Assembly: GCF_007676755.1 (NCBI RefSeq)
Contig: NZ_VEBK01000012.1
Span: 1-64,000 of the forward strand
DNA length: 64,000 nucleotides
Direction of reading: 5' to 3'
DNA from: Bacillus sp. FJAT-22090
GTDB taxonomy: Bacteria > Bacillota > Bacilli > Bacillales_A > Planococcaceae
In this document: positions 17,388-25,382 of the stretch, one piece after another
Layout: each line of letters opens with the position of its first letter
Numbering within the stretch: the stretch's first letter is position 1
The notes under the pieces: generated by a model
What the model saw: the letters and a program-made list of their open reading frames with translations, nothing else
What the model was told of the DNA's origin: nothing
Databases searched by the model: none
Program-made: the position numbers and the translations under genes

Positions 17388-20300
17388 ATGATTTTTACAA
17401 AAGAAGCGGAGTTTGAAGAAGCCTTAGTAAACTTGTTGATTTCTCAAAAAGGTTGGGAGGAAGTAATTAAGTGCCCTTCTGAGGAAGATTTAATCCGCAA
17501 CTGGGCGGATATACTCTTTCAAAATAACCGTGATATTGATCGCTTAAATAATGTGCCATTAACCGATAGTGAAATGCGACAAATTATGGAGCAGATCACC
17601 GAGCTTCGTACTCCATTAAGACTCAATGGGTTTATTAATGGTAAATCCATTTCGATTACACGTGATAATCCTGATGATAAGCTACATCTAGGAAAAGAAG
17701 TTAGCTTGAAAATTTATGACCGTTTAGAAATTGCGGGAGGTCAAAGTCGTTATCAAATTGCACATCAACCACAGTTTCCAACTAAATCGAAGATAATAAA
17801 CGACCGTCGTGGAGATTTAATGCTGCTAATTAACGGAATGCCTGTCATTCATATTGAGTTGAAGCGCTCGGGTGTTTCCGTAAGTCAAGCATATAATCAA
17901 ATAGAGAAATACGCTCACGAAGGGATTTTTACAGGATTATTCTCATTAGTTCAAGTTTTTGTTGCTATGGAACCAGGAGAAGCAGTCTACTTTGCTAATC
18001 CAGGGCCAGACAGGAAATTTAATTCTGACTTCTATTTCCATTGGGCTGATTTCGATAATGAACCTATTAATGGTTGGAAAGACTTTGCAGGTTCTCTTTT
18101 GTCTATCCCAATGGCACACCAATTAATTGGATTTTACACCGTTCCAGATAGTGGTGACGGAGTTCTTAAGGTCATGCGTAGTTATCAGTATTACGCATCA
18201 AATGCGATTTCTGATAAAGTAGCTGAGACAAAATGGGACGGCAAGAACATGCTCGGTGGTTATATTTGGCACACTACTGGATCAGGTAAGACCATGACAA
18301 GTTTCAAATCCGCCCAGTTAATTGCTAACTCAAAAGAAGCGGATAAGGTTCTGTTCCTGATGGATAGAATAGAACTTGGAACGCAATCGCTCGAAGTGTA
18401 TCGCGGATTCACCGACGAGAACGAAGAAGTTCAAGCGACAGAAAACACAAGCGTACTCGTCACCAAGTTAAAGAGTTCGAGCCCTGCGGATACGTTGATT
18501 GTGACGTCCATTCAAAAGATGTCGCTTATTAAAGATGATGAAGGCGGATTAAATGCAAAAGACCTGGAGTTAATGAAGTCAAAACGGATTGTTTTCATCA
18601 TTGATGAAGCACATCGTTCAACGTTTGGAGAAATGTTGATTGATATTAAAGAAATGTTCCCTTTCGCTATTTTCTTTGGGTTCACTGGGACACCGATTCA
18701 AGAAGAAAATCAAAAGAAGATGAATACGACTGCAACAGTTTTCGGAGATGAATTACACCGATACAGTATCGCTGATGGGATTAGAGACAAGAATGTTCTC
18801 GGTTTTGACCCATATAAAGTTTTGACTTATAAAAATCGTGACCTTCGGAAAGAAGTGGCACTTCATCAGGCAAAAGCAAAATCTGAAGAAGAAGCGATAA
18901 GAGAACCTCAAAAATCAAAAATCTATTATAAGTTTCTTAATCCCACACTGGTTCCAATGGCAGGGTATAAAGATTCATCAGGAAACTATATCAAAGGTAT
19001 TGAAGACTACTTACCAAAGTCTCAATACGAACTAGAGACTCATCGAAAAACAGTTGTTAGTGATATATTGGATAACTGGGTGACATTAAGCCACGCGAGC
19101 AAGTTTCATGCGATATTTGCGACGAGTAGCATTTCTGAAGCTATTATGTATTATCGACTGTTAAAGAAAAATGAAATTGGGTTGAAAGTAACTGCACTGT
19201 TTGATCCCCATATCGATAATATGGGTGGTGCCGAATTTAAGGAAGACGGTTTGATTGAAATTGTCGAAGACTACAATAAACGATATGACCAAGGCTTTTC
19301 TTTTGCAACGCACGCAAAGTTCAAGAAAGATATTGCTTCTCGCCTAGCACATAAAAAACCATACGGCATGATTGAACGTGAACCAGACCAACAAATTGAT
19401 TTATTAATTGTAGTTGATCAGATGTTGACGGGATTTGATTCGAAATGGATTAATACTTTATACATGGATAAAGTGATGAAGTATGCCAATATTATTCAGG
19501 CGTTTTCACGTACAAATCGATTATTTGGCCCTGAGAAGCCGTTTGGTACAATTCGTTATTATCGATACCCTAGTACCATGGAACGCAATATCAACGAAGC
19601 AGTGAAACTATATTCAGGAGATAAGCCTATCATGTTATTTGTTCAGAAGCTTGAAAGTAATCTGAAGAAAATGAACAATATTTTTGAAGATATTGAAGAT
19701 GTTTTCGAAAATGAAGGCGTTGAAAACTTTGAGAAGTTACCTTTAGAACTTACAGCAAGAGGAAAATTTGCTTCATTGTTTAAGGACTTCAATGATTATT
19801 TAGAAGCTTCCCAAATTCAAGGTTTCAAATGGAAGAAATCAGAGTATGAATTCTCTCATGGGCAAGGAAAACCAAAAACATCTGTTGTGATGAAGTTTAA
19901 TGAAACCGCATATCTCATTTTAGCTTTGCGCTACAAGGAATTATTTAGCGGTGGCGGTGGCGGTGGTAGCGAAGGCGAAGTGCCGTTTGAGGTGGAAGGG
20001 TATCTTACTGAAATTGATACGAGTGTAATTGACGCTAACTACATGAATTCTCGTTTCCAAAAATACCTTCGTTTGATTAATCAAACAGGAGCCACAAGGC
20101 GAGCGATTGAAGATGCGTTAAATGATCTTCACACCACATTCTCAACATTAACGCAAGAGGAGCAAAAGTATGCGAATATTTTCATGCATGATGTTCAAAG
20201 TGGAGACGTTGTCGTAGAACCTGGTAAGACACTCAGGGACTACATCACTGAGTATCAGGCAAAGGCGGAAAACGATCAGATTCATAAATTTGCTGAATTT

Positions 20301-20537
20301 TTAGGTCTTAATGAAGCTGAATTGCGGAGATTGATGAGTCTGAAAATCACAGAATCAAATATCAATGAATATAATCGTTTCGATAACTTGAAACAAACCG
20401 TGGATAAAAAAAGGGCTAAGTCTTTTCTTGAGAAAGTTGAAGGTAAGTCAATTAAGCCATTTCAGGTGAATATTCGTATTGATGAGTACCTACGTAAATT
20501 CTTACTAGAAGGTGGATTTGAAATAGATATAACATAA
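17388..20537 (+). CDS. hsdR: Type I restriction enzyme R subunit HsdR
   Basis: 1049 residues. ATP-driven translocation and DNA cleavage subunit. The nuclease domain has D-x(n)-E157-L-K159 (HIELKRSG), the motor begins with Walker A TTG298SGKT and has DEAH at 406-409, TGTPI, and the late motifs MLTGFDSKW and QAFSRTNRLFG. A six-glycine linker (GGGGGGSEG) near residue 856 separates the motor from the C-terminal helical domain that docks to the methylase. RBS AAGGAGG, 14 bases after hsdS. No terminator is visible after the stop. Confidence 0.94.
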   Translation: MIFTKEAEFEEALVNLLISQKGWEEVIKCPSEEDLIRNWADILFQNNRDIDRLNNVPLTDSEMRQIMEQITELRTPLRLNGFINGKSISITRDNPDDKLHLGKEVSLKIYDRLEIAGGQSRYQIAHQPQFPTKSKIINDRRGDLMLLINGMPVIHIELKRSGVSVSQAYNQIEKYAHEGIFTGLFSLVQVFVAMEPGEAVYFANPGPDRKFNSDFYFHWADFDNEPINGWKDFAGSLLSIPMAHQLIGFYTVPDSGDGVLKVMRSYQYYASNAISDKVAETKWDGKNMLGGYIWHTTGSGKTMTSFKSAQLIANSKEADKVLFLMDRIELGTQSLEVYRGFTDENEEVQATENTSVLVTKLKSSSPADTLIVTSIQKMSLIKDDEGGLNAKDLELMKSKRIVFIIDEAHRSTFGEMLIDIKEMFPFAIFFGFTGTPIQEENQKKMNTTATVFGDELHRYSIADGIRDKNVLGFDPYKVLTYKNRDLRKEVALHQAKAKSEEEAIREPQKSKIYYKFLNPTLVPMAGYKDSSGNYIKGIEDYLPKSQYELETHRKTVVSDILDNWVTLSHASKFHAIFATSSISEAIMYYRLLKKNEIGLKVTALFDPHIDNMGGAEFKEDGLIEIVEDYNKRYDQGFSFATHAKFKKDIASRLAHKKPYGMIEREPDQQIDLLIVVDQMLTGFDSKWINTLYMDKVMKYANIIQAFSRTNRLFGPEKPFGTIRYYRYPSTMERNINEAVKLYSGDKPIMLFVQKLESNLKKMNNIFEDIEDVFENEGVENFEKLPLELTARGKFASLFKDFNDYLEASQIQGFKWKKSEYEFSHGQGKPKTSVVMKFNETAYLILALRYKELFSGGGGGGSEGEVPFEVEGYLTEIDTSVIDANYMNSRFQKYLRLINQTGATRRAIEDALNDLHTTFSTLTQEEQKYANIFMHDVQSGDVVVEPGKTLRDYITEYQAKAENDQIHKFAEFLGLNEAELRRLMSLKITESNINEYNRFDNLKQTVDKKRAKSFLEKVEGKSIKPFQVNIRIDEYLRKFLLEGGFEIDIT

Positions 20538-20539
20538 GA

Positions 20540-20672
20540 AAATGCCCATAAAATCAAATTCGAATATCTCAGTACAAAGTTAGTGAATTGTGCTTGTGAA
20601 CCGTAACCACTAGTTAACATGTGAGAAAGTTCATGCAGTACTAATATTTGAAAGTTTATAACAGATTATGAA
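20540..20672 (-). pseudogene. HExxH metallopeptidase-like fragment
   Basis: The minus strand encodes LVLHELSHMLTSGYGSQAQF and then TNFVLRYSNLILWAF. HELSH followed by a Gly/Ser-rich turn is typical of zinc-peptidase active sites. A stop lies about seven codons upstream in frame and there is no start, so this is a remnant. It overlaps nothing intact and runs towards the hsdR 3' end. The exact peptidase family cannot be told from so short a piece. Confidence 0.4.
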
Positions 20673-20750
20673 AATATTAGGTGTGAGAGATAAGTGACAG
20701 CTATAATAATTACTTTATATTTAAAAGAAATTTCTTTTGAACAACATTGC

Positions 20751-20874
20751 CCCCGCAACTCATTTTTATTTAAACGTAGTCAATAGCGTAGTCAAACATT
20801 TTCAATTGTTGCTATAAACCAGTATAAACACTGATGTTATAGCATTTTTAGGAGAGGGTGGTTCGACTCCCGCC
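20751..20874 (+). repeat. att-like site 1: CCCCGCAAC motif plus tmRNA 3'-end-like copy
   Basis: CCCCGCAAC at 20751-20759 is followed about 100 bases later by GGTTCGACTCCCGCC (20860-20874), preceded by GGAGAGGGT and followed by GTATCCATAC. GGTTCGACTCCCGCC is the T-loop and 3' stem of Gram-positive tmRNA (ssrA). No tmRNA body is upstream, so it is a 3'-end copy left by site-specific integration. The same arrangement recurs at 23850-23961. Confidence 0.65.
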
Positions 20875-21054
20875 GTATCCATACTTATTTTTACAGTAGA
20901 AACACTGTTAAATGTGACTTAAAGCATAAGATTGTCACTATGACATCTTTATGCTTAAACGATAACTTCAAAGGCTTACCTATCTGTATAAAGAAAGAAT
21001 TTTTTGTTTCAGTACCAGATTTAGAAACTACCATTTCTAAAGGAGCATAAATCG

Positions 21055-22455
21055 ATGAAAAAACTAATAACCAGTATAGTAACTTTGTTGCTGGCCCTGT
21101 TACTGGCAGCCTGTGAATCAGGTGATAACACGGATAATAAAATAAATGTGCCGAAAACAACGAAGACTTCGGAAGTCACGGAAGTAAGCGGGGTCTCTGG
21201 TGACAGAACTGTAAGCGGATTCGATGCAAAAACGAACAAAACCATTACTTTGGGTGGAATCGATTTTTCCTTTCCGTCTTATTTCGATGTGTTAGACAAA
21301 GGTTCAACGGAAACTTGGATAACCTATTATCCTAAAGAAGAAGATTATTATGCGTCTATATTGTTTCAAAGCCAAGAATTTTCAGGGACACAGGAAGATT
21401 TTGATAGCCAAATACCTTCTATTGTTAAGAGTACCTTAGAGACTAAATATTTTGCTAACATGGAAATACAAAAATCAGAGAAAATCTCAATTGCGGGGTT
21501 GCCTGGTTGGACAATCACATTTTCCAATTCTGATACAAATGGAGACGGGGTGATTTCTACTGGGAGTTATTCATTTGCTTATAACATTAATACCGGGAAA
21601 GTAGTCATGATTACCTGCGTTTATGACAGCAATGACAAGTCACAATATGATTATTTAGGCGATTACAAAAAGGTATTGGAAACGTCGACTGTTCTGATTG
21701 CGGAAGAAACACTAACCCAACCAAATAATGAACTGTTTTCAGGATATAAACTTATTGAAGTTGATGGTGGCGATTTGTCTGGTTATCGGGAACCTAACGT
21801 CGTCGTTGACATTGGTTACGGGGACCGTGAATATTGGGCATTTACTAATGAATATGGTCAACTAGTGCGTGTCATTGCTGAGGAAATCGTTATACAAGAT
21901 GATAGTAACGAACCTGTAACATCGTCTGGCAGATACTATTCTGATGAAGCAAAGGTTCCTGGTGTTGAAAGTGACGTTTTAGATGAAGGACATGTAATTG
22001 CTGACTCTCTCGGAGGGGTATCGAATGCTTATAACATTACTCCCCAAAATAGTACTCTAAATCGTCATGGGGACCAAGCGTACATGGAAAAAGTAATCCG
22101 TGATGCTGGTGGAGCAACAAATTTTGAAGCCATTATCACATATCCAAATACGGAAACCCAAATTCCTTCAAGTTATCAATATACTTATACGATAATGGGT
22201 AACGAGATCGTTGATATATTTGATAATGTAAACCCTGATGAAGTAAATGCATCACTCGGTTTAACAGGCAGTGAGCCTTCTGATTCAACGAGTTCAAACC
22301 TAACCGGTGATATTTCTAGTGTTGATACGAACGGTAATGGCCAGGTGACGATTAAAGAAGCAAAAGCTGCAGGTTTTAGTATGCCAATAACCAGTGATCA
22401 TTGGTTATACCCATATATGGACGATCGTGATAACGATGGTATGGTAGGTGAGTAA
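21055..22455 (+). CDS. Lipoprotein with C-terminal-half DNA/RNA non-specific endonuclease domain
   Basis: 466 residues. Signal peptide with lipobox LLAAC (C20), so the product is lipid-anchored outside the cell. A PsbP-like segment covers about 60-220 (GGIDFSFPSYFD, ITFSNS). Residues 265-400 form a nuclease domain with DEGH313VIADSLGG, YNITPQNSTLN and YMEKVIRDAG, matching the NUC/Endonuclease_NS_2 type in which this His is catalytic and the Asn binds metal. The end (about 425-466) has DTNGNGQVT and DRDNDG, EF-hand/excalibur-like calcium sites. RBS AAAGGAG. Likely roles are extracellular DNA degradation or nutrient use, or surface defence. It lies between two att-like sites. Confidence 0.75.
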   Translation: MKKLITSIVTLLLALLLAACESGDNTDNKINVPKTTKTSEVTEVSGVSGDRTVSGFDAKTNKTITLGGIDFSFPSYFDVLDKGSTETWITYYPKEEDYYASILFQSQEFSGTQEDFDSQIPSIVKSTLETKYFANMEIQKSEKISIAGLPGWTITFSNSDTNGDGVISTGSYSFAYNINTGKVVMITCVYDSNDKSQYDYLGDYKKVLETSTVLIAEETLTQPNNELFSGYKLIEVDGGDLSGYREPNVVVDIGYGDREYWAFTNEYGQLVRVIAEEIVIQDDSNEPVTSSGRYYSDEAKVPGVESDVLDEGHVIADSLGGVSNAYNITPQNSTLNRHGDQAYMEKVIRDAGGATNFEAIITYPNTETQIPSSYQYTYTIMGNEIVDIFDNVNPDEVNASLGLTGSEPSDSTSSNLTGDISSVDTNGNGQVTIKEAKAAGFSMPITSDHWLYPYMDDRDNDGMVGE

Positions 22456-22506
22456 AATATCATTATTTTTCACTAACAGGTGAGTTAGCTTAATAAGACC
22501 AATTTT

Positions 22507-22548
22507 AAAAATCGATTCCTAATACGTTGTAAGGGAATCGATTTTTTT
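22507..22548 (+). terminator. Rho-independent terminator
   Basis: AAATCGATTCC and GGAATCGATTT pair perfectly around a 14-base loop, with T-rich bases after the stem. It closes the lipoprotein nuclease gene. Confidence 0.85.
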
Positions 22549-22598
22549 ATGCTGTAATTTGCTTAACGTTGTAAATCCGCATTTTCCTGACGCAACCC

Positions 22599-23245
22599 TT
22601 ATAAAGAGTTTAATAATCCTCCGTGATTATTCTTCGGCGAATTCACCTCACTAGAAACAGCATAAGCCTCCATAAGAGATGCATCATAAGGGACTAGCAA
22701 CCTTTTTAACGATTCTTTTTCTTGTAGTTTAGTATTTAACCAAATCTTTTCTTCACGCCTTAGAATCACAGGCATACGGTCATGTATATCAGATACTAAA
22801 GAGTTTGCTTCCGTTGTCAGTACCGTACAGGAATGAATCATATTCCCCTCTGGAGATTTCCATGACTCCCATAAAACAGCAACCGGAAAAACTTCATCTG
22901 ATTTCATCTATATTCGCATAGGAATCTTACTAGATTCATGCTTTTTCCATTCATAGAAGGAATCCATTGGTATTAAACATCTTCTTTTAATAAAAGCATT
23001 TCGATAACTCGGCTTTTCATCTACTGTTTCCGAACGTGCATTAATCATTTTGTAGGAAACTTTTTCATCCTTTGCCCATCCGGGTATCAACCCCCATTTT
23101 ATTTTCCCCTTCCGGTTGCTTAAAACGGACTGTGAAGGAGCTACATTATAGTTAGGGGGGAGAATTCTTCATCAAATGCTGCATTCACATCAAAGCGTTC
23201 TATTAGCTGCTCAAAGTCTGCAAATAGCGTGTAACGACCACACAT
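22599..23245 (-). pseudogene. SRAP (YoqW/HMCES-type) protein, broken
   Basis: SRAP proteins use the N-terminal Cys2 to bind abasic sites in single-stranded DNA. ATG at 23245 begins MCGRYTLFADFEQL, so Cys2 is present. The frame breaks in a run of G at about 23156-23161; the next frame reads PPNYNVAPSQ and IKWGLIPGWAKDEK through NARSETVDEKPSYR and FYEWKK, then meets a stop at 22908-22910. The remaining C-terminal piece includes VLTTEAN, HDRMPVIL. Two lesions make it non-functional unless they are sequencing errors. It lies in the cargo between the att-like sites. Confidence 0.85.
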
Positions 23246-23380
23246 ACTATCCTTCCTTTTCGAATTCAATTTACTTTAATATAACATATCGTGAAGAATC
23301 ATAGATAATGCAGGAACAAATGTATGTTGTGAAGAATAATAGATGAGTGGGATATAAAATTTATAGGGAGTAGAAGCTAT

Positions 23381-23730
23381 ATGAAATTTAAAACTTTTAA
23401 TGAAGATAAATTAGAGTTGTTGGGACAAGATGCAGGAGGCATATTAATTCGCGAATTGATGGAAGAAAAAATACTTCAGCTTTTTGTTCATTCTTTATCA
23501 ATGATAGATCAATATGAAAATAATAAAGATCCAATACGATTTAAAAAAGAGTTTGATTTTGAGAATCATGCTGATTATGTTTTTTTCATTTAGTGATGTT
23601 TGGTACAACACTTTTAAAATATAATTCTACAGATTACATCATGAAGAAAAAACTGTTTGGAGGATTTGAAGAGGATTTATTTAAAGCTTTTACATTTATT
23701 AAAGGTTTAGAAGCTGGGCCATCATATTGA
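23381..23730 (+). pseudogene. Decayed small gene of unknown function
   Basis: A 70-codon frame from ATG 23381 (RBS TAGGGAG) ends ADYVFFI and a stop just after a T-run. In another frame translation resumes as MFGTTLLKYNSTDYIMKKK and ends EAGPSY at 23730. The two halves look like one protein of about 115 residues split by a frameshift. I do not recognise the family; the size and context suggest an immunity-type or phage accessory protein. Confidence 0.4.
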
Positions 23731-23849
23731 AATGTACTCCATTTTGATAGTCTATTGGAAAAACTACAGAAGTTTCAGCGATACAATATGAAATGTTACA
23801 CTTGAACAGTGGACAAGCTTTATTATTTACTAAATTAGTTTAATTTTGT

Positions 23850-23961
23850 CCCCGCAACACTAATTTAGTGAAATGGCGTTTAGAGATTTTAAAAAAGTTC
23901 TAAAAAGCCAACAAACGTTGGTTTTATAAGGTCTACAATAGAGAGCGGTTCGACTCCCGCC
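23850..23961 (+). repeat. att-like site 2: CCCCGCAAC motif plus tmRNA 3'-end-like copy
   Basis: CCCCGCAAC at 23850-23858 is followed about 90 bases later by AGAGAGC and GGTTCGACTCCCGCC (23947-23961), then ATCTCGTATAC. The 15-base core is identical to the copy at 20860-20874 and in the same orientation. The stem partner is imperfect, so it cannot be a working tmRNA. It is the likely right end of the island region. A short hairpin (CCAACAAACGTTGG) lies at 23907-23920. Confidence 0.65.
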
Positions 23962-24037
23962 ATCTCGTATACATAAATCAGTAATTTCATTATTAAGTCA
24001 TATAATTCAATTTTAAATACAAGGGGATAAAGTATCT

Positions 24038-24325
24038 ATGAGGGAAATTAGTATTGAGTATTCAGACTATGATGCAGTGGCTGGTAAGATAATTTATTTT
24101 AATGAAAAAGGATATTTATTAGCACCTAATATAGTGTTTAGTAGAGATCAGTTAGGTATGTATTTTTACTATTTTAACGATGGAATTTCGCAGTTTGAAG
24201 AAGTAATTAATGTAGATAATTCTAAAAGAGTGAACTATATAATTAGTGGCGGCAGTATTGCAAATATAGAACTTGAACAACTTGCTAATATGACGATTAA
24301 ACAGTTGGCTGAACTATTAAAGTAA
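24038..24325 (+). CDS. Small hypothetical protein
   Basis: 95 residues, acidic, with ATG at 24038 behind AAGGGGATAAA. Beta-rich first half and a helical end (LEQLANMTIKQLAELL). No membrane segment or known motif. It may be an immunity or accessory protein; it is the first intact frame after the second att-like site, and the DNA after it contains the decayed tail of another gene. Confidence 0.5.
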   Translation: MREISIEYSDYDAVAGKIIYFNEKGYLLAPNIVFSRDQLGMYFYYFNDGISQFEEVINVDNSKRVNYIISGGSIANIELEQLANMTIKQLAELLK

Positions 24326-24547
24326 GATTAAGTGGAAGAGATAATTAGTAGATATGACAAGGAAAAAAATGTATTGTTAAATTTGATAAGGAACAATATG
24401 GTGAAGTAGGTGTTCTTCTTGATATTGTTAAAGACAACTCTAAAAAGTATTATATTTTGCAAAAGTAACTACAGAGAATTATAAAGAACGCATTCATAGT
24501 ATTGCCAAGTATTTTACATAGTCCAAATTGATTTGAAATGAAGTCTC

Positions 24548-24625
24548 TGTGGGCATAAATTTATGAGCCTAGAAGCCAGAAACCATGGGAATCTGGCTAT
24601 AGCAAAAGCAGGCACCATACCCACA
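24548..24625 (+). ncRNA. Candidate structured RNA, family unknown
   Basis: Three nested stems can be drawn: TGTGGG (24548-24553) with CCCACA (24620-24625); GCCT with AGGC inside it; and GCCAGA with TCTGGC around the loop AACCATGGGAA. All pairs are exact. T-rich DNA follows about 40 bases later (around 24660). I do not recognise an Rfam family; a rod with a terminal hairpin could be a small RNA, a leader or a transposon end. Confidence 0.3.
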
Positions 24626-24975
24626 TCTCAATGTAAAATCTTCCTTAAAACACTATGTATTTTTTTTACAGTTCCTCGCATCAGTATCTTGCATTTTTAT
24701 GAATAATTATTTTGCAATACACAACTAAATATTGAAGAGTAAGTTATCATTAATATTTTACTATTTTATAGTTAGAGTTACGTTTTTTGCTAAAATTGAG
24801 TTTCAAATTTAGCACGAATAATCTCAACAAAGTATTCAACAATGTGATTTTGACACGGAACAGCCATTTTAAAGTATATGCTGTAATCATTTAATAGCTT
24901 CTAAAATTAAAAAAGGCTTTTCGAATTTTACGTAATAATATGAATTAAGGAGATTCAATTACAAAATAAAAACCC

Positions 24976-25051
24976 CCAGCCCTGCAAAATGGTAGCGGGG
25001 AAAGGGTTAAGTCAAGAGCAATTCCAGCCCTGCAAATGATAGCAAGGAAAG
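24976..25051 (+). repeat. Two imperfect direct repeats with hairpin potential
   Basis: CCAGCCCTGCAAAATGGTAG at 24976-24995 and its continuation CGGGGAAAG recur at 25024-25051 as CCAGCCCTGCAAATGATAG and CAAGGAAAG. The first copy also sits in an AACCC / GGGTT inverted repeat (24971-25009). The GC content is well above that of the surroundings. Function unknown. Confidence 0.45.
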
Positions 25052-25382
25052 AGGATGCTCATATTTAAAATATAATTAAAGACATTATAATATGTGTAAA
25101 AGTAAATTGTCAACAATTGAAGAAAAAGAATTATTATCAGAAAAGTAACATTCAAATGAATAAGGATTTATGCAATTATGATTTATGGGATGAAGAAAGC
25201 ATAATAGATCGTTCGGATATTTTGTTTAAAAGATTTCTAAAAATCTGGACATACTTTGGAAAAGATTCTAATTAATTAAATAACAGAATTGAGAGTAAGG
25301 ACTGAGTGGTTTCTCAGTCCTTAATAGAATGAAGTAGAGAGCACTTTTATTGGAGAATATACGTGCAAACTTAGGTATAGGT

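Larger units (their letters stand above)
24326..25382 (+). other. Remnant-rich region without an intact gene
   Basis: About 1 kb. Positions 24365-24521 hold a decayed reading frame: CIVKFDKEQYGEVGVLLDIV and KDNSKKYYI, a frameshift, then VTTENYKERIHSIAKYFT and a stop. A possible structured RNA lies at 24548-24625 and a repeat pair at 24976-25051, both listed separately. From 25085 to 25275 AT-rich DNA carries only short broken frames. It looks like graveyard DNA at the edge of the island. Confidence 0.45.

Noticed and set aside
20851-20880. A tRNA gene ending with GGTTCGACTCCCGCC
   Set aside because: No D-arm, anticodon or matching acceptor stem lies upstream and the T-stem is mismatched; the same holds at 23947. 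They fit tmRNA 3'-end copies better.
24548-24625. 6S RNA
   Set aside because: I could not match a Firmicute 6S consensus, and the region is shorter than the usual 180-200 bases.
24976-25051. CRISPR array
   Set aside because: Only two imperfect copies with a 19-base gap and no cas genes nearby.
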